A stretch of DNA of 5,569 nucleotides from Bryobacterales bacterium (GTDB taxonomy: Bacteria; Acidobacteriota; Terriglobia; Bryobacterales; Bryobacteraceae): contig JANXQZ010000287.1 in assembly GCA_025353235.1 (NCBI GenBank), positions 1 to 5,569 on the forward strand. Reading direction: 5' to 3'. Below are positions 1 through 5,569 of the stretch, piece after piece. The notes beneath the pieces are model-generated. The model was not told where the DNA came from. It was given only the letters and a program-made list of their open reading frames with translations, and ran no database searches. The translations under genes were made by a program, and so were the position numbers. How positions within the stretch are numbered: position 1 is the first letter of the stretch; each line of letters starts with the position of its first letter.

Positions 1-1
1 C

Positions 2-946
2 AAGCTTTCGGCCGGTCTGGCCCACGAGTTAAACAATCCGGCTACGGCCGCGCGCAGGGCGTCCAGTAGTTTAAAGGACGCCGTGAAGGAACTGTGGGCT
101 GCCACCATCCGAATCGACGAGCACACCCTGACCCCTCAGCAAAGGGGGTTGCTTACATGCGTTGAGCGCGAGTTGACAGACCGGACCGAAAGCTTAGTTT
201 TAGATTCGCTCGACAGGAGCGATCGGGAAGAGCGCATGAGCGAGTGGCTGGGGGGACATGGTATCCGCAAGACATGGGAACTGTCGGCGAGCTTGGTGGA
301 GAGCGGGTTCGATGTCGGATGTCTGGAGCAAGTGGCCGGGCAATTTCCAAATGAGCTGCTCGAGGATGCCTTGACGCGCGTGACGGCGGGCGTGACGGTG
401 GACCGGCTTGCGGGTGACATCGAAAACAGCACGGGCCGGATCGCCGAACTGGTGCAGGCCATCAAGGAATACTCCTACATGGACCAGATGCCGGAGCAGG
501 AGATCGACGTCCATAAAGGAATTGAGAGCACGCTGACGATGCTCCGGCATCGGCTGAAGCATGGCATCGCCGTAGAACGTCAGTATGCCGCAAGCCTGCC
601 GATGGTTTGCGCACGGGGCAGCGAACTGAATCAGGTTTGGACGAATCTGATTGACAACGCCGCTGATGCGATGAGTGGAAAAGGGGAGCTGCGCATCCGG
701 ACTGCGGGCGAGTTTGGATTCGTGCTGGTGGAGATTGGCGATAACGGCCCTGGAATTCCGAAGGAGATTCAAGACCGCGTGTTCGAGCCATTCTTCACTA
801 CGAAGAGAGCGGGAGAGGGCACCGGGCTTGGTCTTGACATGGTGTACCGGATTGTGAGGGCGCATCGCGGCGAAGTGGCGCTGAAGTCACAGCCCGGCGA
901 TACCCGGTTCCAAGTGCGACTGCCAGCGGCTTCGGCGCGAGCCTGA
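2..946 (+). CDS. Sensor histidine kinase, C-terminal part (5' end off the left edge)
   Basis: This reading frame is open to the left edge, giving 314 visible residues. The GTG at 83 is internal, because the codons before it encode the phosphoacceptor H-box (AHELNNP, His8 at bases 23-25). The ATP-binding (HATPase_c) domain follows: N-box NQVWTNLIDNAADAM (about 210-224), G1 DNGPGIP (247-253), F-box FEPFFTT (261-267) and G2 GEGTGLGL (271-278). All expected catalytic motifs are present, so an active autophosphorylating kinase is likely. About 100 residues separate the H-box helix from a second DHp-like helix (about 142-162, ending KEYSYMDQ), far more than in ordinary HisKA domains. From memory, kinases with this layout and the KEYSYMDQ segment often carry an N-terminal cyclic-nucleotide-binding domain; that part is not visible. 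The visible portion has no membrane segment. No response regulator is in the window. The gene ends 68 bp before the TonB receptor on the same strand. Confidence 0.93.
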   Translation, partial: KLSAGLAHELNNPATAARRASSSLKDAVKELWAATIRIDEHTLTPQQRGLLTCVERELTDRTESLVLDSLDRSDREERMSEWLGGHGIRKTWELSASLVESGFDVGCLEQVAGQFPNELLEDALTRVTAGVTVDRLAGDIENSTGRIAELVQAIKEYSYMDQMPEQEIDVHKGIESTLTMLRHRLKHGIAVERQYAASLPMVCARGSELNQVWTNLIDNAADAMSGKGELRIRTAGEFGFVLVEIGDNGPGIPKEIQDRVFEPFFTTKRAGEGTGLGLDMVYRIVRAHRGEVALKSQPGDTRFQVRLPAASARA

Positions 947-1000
947 TTGGGGCGGTGTTACAGTGTGAGTAAGCTTCAGAGCAGTTCAAAAAGGGTCTAA

Positions 1001-1008
1001 AAAGAAGG
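1001..1008 (+). promoter_or_regulatory. Ribosome binding site that decides the receptor start
   Basis: The purine-rich stretch aaagaagg ends 6 bases before the ATG at 1015, which is good Shine-Dalgarno spacing. The TTG at 1009, two codons upstream in the same frame, would directly abut this site and so is an unlikely start. This is why the receptor is annotated from 1015. Confidence 0.7.
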
Positions 1009-1014
1009 TTGAAA

Positions 1015-4000
1015 ATGAAGTTCGTAGCGCTCGTCTTCTCTGCCTTTCTAATTATTATTATTCTCACCGCCAGCGCGTGGGCCCAAGCCCCTACTGGCGA
1101 CATTTCTGGCACCGTTTTCGATGAGAGCGGCGCGGTTGTTCCCGCCGCCACGGTGACCGTCCTGAATAAGGCGACCGGATTGAGCCGGACGGCTCACACG
1201 GGGGCCGACGGTGTTTTCAGCGCCACCTCGCTCCCTCCCGGCGTCTACGAAGTTCACGTGGAAGTGGCCGGATTCCGCACCCTGCTGCGCCAGGCGACAG
1301 TCGAGACGGGATCGGTGACCACGGCCGACCTGCATCTTCAGGTGGGAGCCCCCACCGAGGTGGTAACGGTGGAAGCCGTGACGCCGCTCATCGAGTACGA
1401 CCGACACACCATCGATGGTGTCGTGAACCGCCAGCAGATTCAAGAACTCCCGCTCAATGGACGAAGCTTTCTGCAGTTAGCTTTCCTGGAACCCGGCGTG
1501 CAGGTTTCGGCAGGTTCGCAAGGGCAATATAATCGCGCCTTCGACGTGTCCGTATTGGGAGGCGATTCCAACACCACCCGCATCACGGTGGACGGGGCGA
1601 ATGTTCGCGACGCCGTCACTGGTGGCACGCAGCAAAATTTCTCGCAAGAGACGGTGCAGGAATTTCAAGTCTCGTCGGTGAATTTCGATCTTTCTACCGG
1701 GATCGGATCGAGCGGTGCCATTAACGTAGTGACGCGCACGGGCGGCAACCAATTCCATGGCAGCGGATTTTTCTTCTTCAGGGATCACAATCTATCGGCT
1801 TACCCAGCTCTTCAGCGCGACCCAACCAACCCCGATCCGTTCTTCGCGCGACGCCAGCCAGGGTTTTGGGTAGGCGGACCAGTGAAGAAGGACAAGCTGT
1901 TCTTCTTCGGAAGCTACGAGCACAATAATCAGAAGGGCGTATTTAGCTCCCTGCCAAACGATCCCGCTTTGCAGTCGCTGGCCGTGATCGCAGGCAGCCC
2001 ATTTACAGGCAATTTAATCGGTACGAGGATCGACTATCGCATCAACGAGAACAATAATTTTTTCGTGCGCTACTCTCACGATGGCAACCAAGGATTCGCG
2101 CCGCGCGGCGGCGGGTTGCCGTCCTCCTGGGTGAGCAACGTAAACTACGCCGATTCCGGCGTCGCATCGCTGATTTCCAGCGTGCGCCCCACTCTGGTCA
2201 ACGAGGCTCGTTACTCGATGACTTATTGGCACAACACCAACAACGTTCCGACTGCCTCTCAGTGCCCGAATTGTTTAGGCCTGAATGGCCCCTATGTGAA
2301 CGTCGAGGGCAGCGGGCTTAGCTTCGGCAATCAGACCAACACGCCCCAGAGCCGCATCCTTCGCCGCAACATTGTCGCGGACAATATGACTTGGCAGAAA
2401 GGCTCGCACCGCATGAAGTTTGGTGGCGAGTGGGAGTATCAGCGGGGTACCGGCACGTATACAATCGATGAGCCGGCAGCCATCACGCTTTTCTCTCCTT
2501 CCGAAGTCAGGAGCCTGGCGCCGCAACTCATCCCGCTTTTGCCTAAGACGTTTACCACGCTGCAGGATGTGCTGCGTCTGCCTTTGAAGAATTTCGCATT
2601 CGGTTTTGGCGATCCGCGCCAGCCGCCTCCCTTCCAGATCGGCAACGCGGACCATGACAACACGCTGCATTTTTACTGGCAGGACACTTGGAAGGCTAAA
2701 CCTCGCCTGACCATCAACTACGGGTTGGCGCACACGTACGAGACTAACGCGCTGAACCACGATATTGCTAAGCCGCAATACCTCGCTCCGATCTTTGGCG
2801 CAAACGGCCTTGGACCCGAGAAGCATGCCCCCTTCCACTTCTCTCCTGCGGTTGGCTTCGCTTATGCTGCGACGAAAGATAACAAGACGGTGATCCGCGG
2901 CGGATTCGGGATCTATTACGACACGATCGATATCGAACTGCGCCTCATTGAGCGTAATTACATTGGTCCGTTTGGAGCGGGTTACATCACGCTAGGCGGG
3001 TCGTCGATCCCGAACCCAATTCCGGGCATCCCGGGCGCGCCTGCGGGCCGTTCGCTCGATTTCTCGAGTCCGACTGCCTTCTCTGGAAATTTGCTCATGG
3101 CGATTCTGCCTGCGGTGCTGGCTGGCGTGAAGGCTCAAGTTCCTTTGAACCCCAACAACAAGAGCTTAGCCCTCACAACCACTGGGTTCGCCAAGTCTGC
3201 CACCGAACTTTTCTGGCAAGACTATGTTCCGCCCAGCGCGCAACACTTCAGTCTGGGCGTTCAGCGTCAGATCTCACCGGACTTCGCTGTTACAGCGGAT
3301 TTCGTTTATCGTCATTTCATCCACTTGACGCAGCGCGATTTGGATGCCAACCATTATCATCGCTATGTGAATGGAGTGCAGACGCCCGTGATTCCAATTT
3401 GCACGGGGAACCAAGCCTCGATTCCGAATTTTGAATGCTCTTCGGGGAATATCGAGGTGACGGGCAGCGGCGGCACCAGCGTGTATCGCGGATTGTTGGT
3501 CAAGGTAGACAAGCGCTTTTCGCACCGGTACCAACTCCAAGGCTCGTATGCATTGCAGTTTCAGAATGGGGTGAACGGAGTCTATAACCTGGATAATGTG
3601 TCTCAATTCAGAGGGGTCCAAGGTTCGCTGCACATTCTGAATGTTTCTGGCATCGTGGATCTTCCCTGGAAATTCCAAGCCTCGTTCATCTCGTCATATA
3701 CTAGCCCCGGCGCTTTCATCCCTACCATTCCCGGAGTGGATTTGACAGGCAGCGGCATCAACGGATTTCAGTTGCCGGGCATCGGCGGTTCGGCATTCAA
3801 TCGTGGACTTGGCAAGGGCGATCTTACCCGTTTGGTAAGCCAATACAACCAGAATTATGCTGGCAAGCCGGGGCCAGTTCCCGGTCAGGTTTTCCCGACG
3901 ATCACGCTTCCTACAAACTACAGCTTCGGTCGGAGTTTTAACTCGCAAGACGTGCGCGTGACGAAGTTTTTTAGCTTCCGGGAGCGCTATAAGCTGGATG

Positions 4001-4161
4001 TGTTCGTCGAGGGTTTCAATATTTTAAACATCGCGAACCTAGGCGGGTACAGCGGGAATTTGCTTGATCCAAACTTCGGCCAGGCGACTGGCAGGGCTGG
4101 GAATATTTTCGGAACGGGTGGTCCCCGGGCTTTCCAAGTAGGCGGCCGCTTCACACTCTAA
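1015..4161 (+). CDS. TonB-dependent outer-membrane receptor with carboxypeptidase-regulatory-like domain
   Basis: This is a complete 1048-residue protein. A signal peptide (Lys2, hydrophobic core about 4-19, likely cleaved after AWA at 21-23) sends it to the outer membrane. Residues about 28-112 form a carboxypeptidase-regulatory-like beta-sandwich (GDISGTVFDESGAVVPAATV, then LPPGVYEVHVEVAGF). EVVTVEA (115-121) may serve as the TonB box. The plug runs about 122-245 (ELPLNGRSF at 144-152, VDGANVRD at 192-199, GSSGAINVVTRTGGN at 231-245), and the rest is a long beta-barrel ending AFQVGGRFTL. This architecture, Oar-like and about 1000-1200 residues, is typical of the expanded acidobacterial family. 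The family imports substrates using energy from TonB-ExbBD. The substrate cannot be told from sequence; glycans, peptides or siderophores are all possible. The only four cysteines form two close pairs, C417/C420 and C796/C808, plausibly loop disulfides. The gene lies 68 bp after a kinase gene and converges with the minus-strand operon. Confidence 0.93.
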   Translation: MKFVALVFSAFLIIIILTASAWAQAPTGDISGTVFDESGAVVPAATVTVLNKATGLSRTAHTGADGVFSATSLPPGVYEVHVEVAGFRTLLRQATVETGSVTTADLHLQVGAPTEVVTVEAVTPLIEYDRHTIDGVVNRQQIQELPLNGRSFLQLAFLEPGVQVSAGSQGQYNRAFDVSVLGGDSNTTRITVDGANVRDAVTGGTQQNFSQETVQEFQVSSVNFDLSTGIGSSGAINVVTRTGGNQFHGSGFFFFRDHNLSAYPALQRDPTNPDPFFARRQPGFWVGGPVKKDKLFFFGSYEHNNQKGVFSSLPNDPALQSLAVIAGSPFTGNLIGTRIDYRINENNNFFVRYSHDGNQGFAPRGGGLPSSWVSNVNYADSGVASLISSVRPTLVNEARYSMTYWHNTNNVPTASQCPNCLGLNGPYVNVEGSGLSFGNQTNTPQSRILRRNIVADNMTWQKGSHRMKFGGEWEYQRGTGTYTIDEPAAITLFSPSEVRSLAPQLIPLLPKTFTTLQDVLRLPLKNFAFGFGDPRQPPPFQIGNADHDNTLHFYWQDTWKAKPRLTINYGLAHTYETNALNHDIAKPQYLAPIFGANGLGPEKHAPFHFSPAVGFAYAATKDNKTVIRGGFGIYYDTIDIELRLIERNYIGPFGAGYITLGGSSIPNPIPGIPGAPAGRSLDFSSPTAFSGNLLMAILPAVLAGVKAQVPLNPNNKSLALTTTGFAKSATELFWQDYVPPSAQHFSLGVQRQISPDFAVTADFVYRHFIHLTQRDLDANHYHRYVNGVQTPVIPICTGNQASIPNFECSSGNIEVTGSGGTSVYRGLLVKVDKRFSHRYQLQGSYALQFQNGVNGVYNLDNVSQFRGVQGSLHILNVSGIVDLPWKFQASFISSYTSPGAFIPTIPGVDLTGSGINGFQLPGIGGSAFNRGLGKGDLTRLVSQYNQNYAGKPGPVPGQVFPTITLPTNYSFGRSFNSQDVRVTKFFSFRERYKLDVFVEGFNILNIANLGGYSGNLLDPNFGQATGRAGNIFGTGGPRAFQVGGRFTL

Positions 4162-4164
4162 ACG

Positions 4165-4245
4165 CTGAGGCCTGTGTCATCCTAGCGCGGCCTGCGATCC
4201 TTGCATCGGGGAGTTACTTCAAGCTGGATGGCGCACAGGCCCGAG
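4165..4245. repeat. Imperfect inverted repeat after the receptor gene
   Basis: The arms are 4165-4185 and 4224-4245, around a 38-base spacer. The core is an exact 8-bp match (ggcctgtg at 4169-4176 with cacaggcc at 4234-4241), followed by a 1x3 internal loop and a further 5-bp match (catcc with ggatg). It starts three bases after the receptor stop codon. It could form a 3' mRNA hairpin that protects or ends the receptor transcript, but there is no following T-run and the spacer is long, so it is not called a terminator. Confidence 0.35.
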
Positions 4246-4261
4246 AAGAGGTAATCAACTT

Positions 4262-4290
4262 CGTAACCGCTCCCTTACGGTCACGGCTCA
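4262..4290. repeat. Possible copy of an acidobacterial interspersed intergenic motif, with small hairpin
   Basis: The stretch contains aaccgctcccttacggtcac (4265-4284). It includes a perfect 5-bp stem, cgtaa at 4262-4266 pairing with ttacg at 4275-4279, around an 8-base loop. From memory, closely similar sequences recur between genes in Solibacter-type genomes and give rise to spurious peptides resembling NRSLTVAAR. Only one copy is in this window, so its repeat nature cannot be shown here. Confidence 0.35.
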
Positions 4291-4329
4291 GCAAGGCGAC
4301 AGGATTGTGAGGGACCACGCATGAGGAGC

Positions 4330-4352
4330 TTGATCATTGGACAAACGATCAA
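4330..4352. repeat. Short AT-rich inverted repeat (ttgatc / gatcaa)
   Basis: A perfect 6-bp inverted repeat, ttgatc at 4330-4335 and gatcaa at 4347-4352, flanks an 11-base loop. It lies 53 bp beyond the 3' end of the minus-strand operon, in the gap between convergent genes. The stem is weak and no T-tract follows on either strand, so a role as terminator or protein-binding site is only possible. Confidence 0.25.
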
Positions 4353-4404
4353 ATACGACCCACTAGCTTCAAACGGGCAACTCAGGCTCCCTTAAATCTA
4401 GTGC

Positions 4405-4725
4405 CTACGCCAATAGGCCCTTCACCCGCCCTTCGATTGCGGCCCGAGCTTTGTCTTCCGTAATGAATTTGCCGAACAGGCCAAGGTCGGCATCGATAGT
4501 TACGTCCTTGGCTGTGACCTCAACCGTTCCCTTCACGGGCGCCGACAGAAAGCCGGCCTTGACCGTTAGCGAGAATGTCATGATCTGGCCGTTCCAGACC
4601 CTATTCTGATCCGTGATCTGGACCAAACCCTGTCCAGCGGCTTTGAATACGTCGTCAAGAGACTTGTCGATGATCTTAATAACTTCTTGCGGATTCTTAT
4701 TGTGTGAAATCGTGAGTCGCAGCAT
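4405..4725 (-). CDS. Polyhydroxyalkanoic acid system family protein (PHA_gran_rgn-like)
   Basis: This is a complete protein of 106 residues, close to the usual 90-110 of the family. The pattern fits: a short N-terminal strand (LRLTISH, 2-8), a helix with alternating charge (about 11-30), a tryptophan strand (VWNGQIMTFSLTVKAGF, 43-59), then KGTVEVTAKDVTIDADL (65-81) and a C-terminal helix ending GRVKGLLA. Family members are named for their occurrence near polyhydroxyalkanoate granule genes, but their biochemical role is poorly defined. No signal peptide or membrane segment is visible, so it is likely cytoplasmic. The ATG is 2 bp after the stop of the RmlC-like gene and has only a weak ribosome site (aagtag), so translation is probably coupled to that gene. 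No PHA synthase or phasin is nearby, so a PHA role here rests on family resemblance alone. Confidence 0.72.
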   Translation of the reverse strand: MLRLTISHNKNPQEVIKIIDKSLDDVFKAAGQGLVQITDQNRVWNGQIMTFSLTVKAGFLSAPVKGTVEVTAKDVTIDADLGLFGKFITEDKARAAIEGRVKGLLA

Positions 4726-4727
4726 AA

Positions 4728-5282
4728 CTACTTGTGTTGTATCTCCCAGTCATAGGCGATCCTTGGATCGTCATGAGGAATGCGGCCTTCATCCTTCGGG
4801 TTGTAATAGCGATCGGTTAGGTAGACTAGCATGGCCGAATCCACGCCGATGACCTTGTAACCGTGGGCCACGCCCGGCGGAACGATCAACTGCCAGGGGC
4901 GTAGCGCGCCGATGTACAGTGTATTGCGCACGCCGAAACTCGTGGACTCCTTGCGGAGGTCCACCAGCGCGACTTGCAGCAAGCCTTGAACCGGCACCCA
5001 GCAATCCGTCTGCTCTTTGTGAAAGTGAAACGCCTTAATTGTGCCGGGGTAGCTCAGCGCGGCGGAAACCTGCGTCGATGCGGGCGCGAACGCAGCCGCC
5101 GGACCCTGACCTAAGCGCGCAACTTCGAGAAAATAGCCGCGGTCGTCGGGCCACAGCGCGTAAGGAGTAACTTTGACTCCCTCGATCAGTTCAGGCGAGT
5201 CGGTCTTGAGAATCACGCAGCCGAGACCTTTCTCGCAACGCGGAATCTCGAGGTCGAGTTCCTCTTGGGCGGCAGGCATCAT
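4728..5282 (-). CDS. rfbC: RmlC-like dTDP-4-dehydrorhamnose 3,5-epimerase family protein
   Basis: This complete 184-residue cupin-fold protein matches the length of RmlC (about 180-185). In the classical enzyme it epimerises C3 and C5 of dTDP-4-keto-6-deoxy-glucose on the way to dTDP-L-rhamnose. Visible motifs are DDRGYF (46-51), FHFH (85-88), where His86 aligns with the catalytic His, GLLQVALVDLR (100-110), PPGVAHGY (135-142), YLTDRYYNP (154-162) with candidate catalytic Tyr159/Tyr160, and DDPRIAYDW (171-179) with the acidic partner of His86. It departs from the classical form: KAFHFH replaces RGLHYQ, so the substrate-binding Arg becomes Lys83, and the next loop is about three residues shorter. 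A related epimerase acting on another NDP-sugar is therefore possible. The start codon overlaps the upstream stop as ATGA; a second ATG follows at once (5279-5277), and no strong ribosome site is seen, suggesting translational coupling. The protein is likely cytoplasmic and feeds surface-polysaccharide synthesis. Confidence 0.87.
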   Translation of the reverse strand: MMPAAQEELDLEIPRCEKGLGCVILKTDSPELIEGVKVTPYALWPDDRGYFLEVARLGQGPAAAFAPASTQVSAALSYPGTIKAFHFHKEQTDCWVPVQGLLQVALVDLRKESTSFGVRNTLYIGALRPWQLIVPPGVAHGYKVIGVDSAMLVYLTDRYYNPKDEGRIPHDDPRIAYDWEIQHK

Positions 5283-5569
5283 CGTTCGACCGCGTCGGAG
5301 TTTCCCCGATGGCTTGCCGTCGTCTCAGCCACTAGATTCGTAGCTCGGCGAAGCGAATCGAAGGTGCCCGCGTCGGTCCACCAGCCGTCGAGATATGCAA
5401 AAGTCATCACGCCATCGCGTATATAAGCGTTGTTCACATCGGTGATTTCTAATTCGCCCCGGCGCGAGGGAACCAGAGTGCGGCACTTATCGAACACCGT
5501 CTCATCGTACATGTAAATGCCGGTTACGGCCAAATTCGATTTTGGCTTTTTGGGCTTTTCCTCAATGCC
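5279..5569 (-). CDS. rfbA: Sugar-1-phosphate nucleotidyltransferase, C-terminal part (RmlA-like, 5' end off the right edge)
   Basis: The frame is open to the right edge, giving 96 visible residues. The TTG at 5533 is internal Leu13, because the 12 codons before it already encode family sequence (IEEKPKKPKSN). This covers the conserved EKP sugar-nucleotide contact (4-6), the AVTGIYMYD strand (14-22), PSRRGELEITDVNNAYI (34-50) and WWTDAGTFDSL (63-73), with Asp66 at the usual metal-binding position. Such enzymes join a sugar-1-phosphate with an NTP, classically glucose-1-phosphate with dTTP, to give dTDP-glucose and pyrophosphate. The chain stops about 30 residues after DAGT, without the longer C-terminal extension of classical 290-residue RmlA, so it resembles the short form of about 240 residues. 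The partner gene supports dTDP-glucose, but another nucleotide or sugar cannot be excluded. It is the first visible gene of the minus-strand operon and overlaps the epimerase gene by 4 bp. Confidence 0.9.
   Translation of the reverse strand, partial: GIEEKPKKPKSNLAVTGIYMYDETVFDKCRTLVPSRRGELEITDVNNAYIRDGVMTFAYLDGWWTDAGTFDSLRRATNLVAETTASHRGNSDAVER

Noticed and set aside
200..865. 221-residue open frame on the minus strand opposite the kinase
   Set aside because: It lies wholly antisense to a well-supported gene, and its translation is rich in Arg, His, Pro and Ser with no recognisable motif, as expected of a shadow frame in GC-rich DNA.
83..946. Complete kinase-like protein starting at GTG 83
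   Set aside because: The frame continues upstream to the edge and encodes the H-box, so this would cut off the phosphoacceptor histidine. The gene is treated as 5'-partial.
947..1000. Promoter for the receptor in the 68-bp gap
   Set aside because: No convincing -35/-10 pair could be seen, and acidobacterial promoters are not reliably recognised by eye. An aagctt palindrome at 971-976 is too short to mean anything.
1009..1014. TTG start two codons upstream for the receptor
   Set aside because: The ribosome binding site ends at 1008, leaving no spacing for TTG at 1009; the ATG at 1015 has 6-base spacing and begins a normal signal peptide.
2275..2838. 187-residue open frame on the minus strand inside the receptor gene
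   Set aside because: It is antisense to the receptor barrel, whose family sequence is continuous through the region. No domain is recognisable in it.
4162..4404. Bidirectional rho-independent terminator between the convergent genes
   Set aside because: Inverted repeats exist, but none is a GC-rich stem followed directly by a T-run on either strand.
5279..5533. 84-residue protein starting at TTG 5533 on the minus strand
   Set aside because: The 12 upstream codons to the edge encode the conserved EKP segment of nucleotidyltransferases, so the TTG is an internal leucine codon.
1..5569. CRISPR array, tRNA, rRNA, insertion sequence or phage attachment site
   Set aside because: No regularly spaced direct repeats, tRNA-like cloverleaf, transposase or integrase sequence was seen.

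Overview
The window looks like chromosome from an acidobacterium, probably of the Solibacter/Bryobacter type. The main reason is the large TonB-dependent receptor with an N-terminal carboxypeptidase-regulatory-like domain, a family strongly expanded in Acidobacteria. Moderately GC-rich coding sequence and an intergenic motif that I recall from such genomes agree with this. The assignment is inference; there is no rRNA or other marker gene here.

Layout: (1) Bases 2-946, plus strand: the 3' part of a histidine kinase gene whose beginning lies off the left edge. The H-box (AHELNNP) is encoded in the first 40 bases. (2) Bases 1015-4161, plus strand, 68 bp downstream: a complete 1048-residue outer-membrane TonB-dependent receptor with a signal peptide. 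(3) Bases 4162-4404: a 243-bp gap between convergent genes. It holds an imperfect inverted repeat, a motif that may belong to an interspersed repeat, and a small AT-rich hairpin, but no clear terminator with a T-tract. (4) Bases 5569 down to 4405, minus strand: a tightly packed operon of three genes. It runs from the 3' part of a sugar-1-phosphate nucleotidyltransferase (RmlA-like, running off the right edge), through an RmlC-like 3,5-epimerase overlapping it by 4 bp, to a small polyhydroxyalkanoic-acid-system family protein 2 bp further on.

How the genes may work together: the kinase and receptor are co-directional and might be co-transcribed, but nothing in the sequence proves a regulatory link. 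The RmlA-like and RmlC-like proteins fit activation and epimerisation of a deoxyhexose such as dTDP-L-rhamnose for surface polysaccharide; the 4,6-dehydratase and reductase are not in the window. The small PHA-family protein is tied to them only by position.

I see no clearly new system. The points most worth a second look are the divergent active-site segment of the RmlC-like protein, its coupling to a PHA-type protein, the insertion-bearing kinase, and the intergenic repeat.
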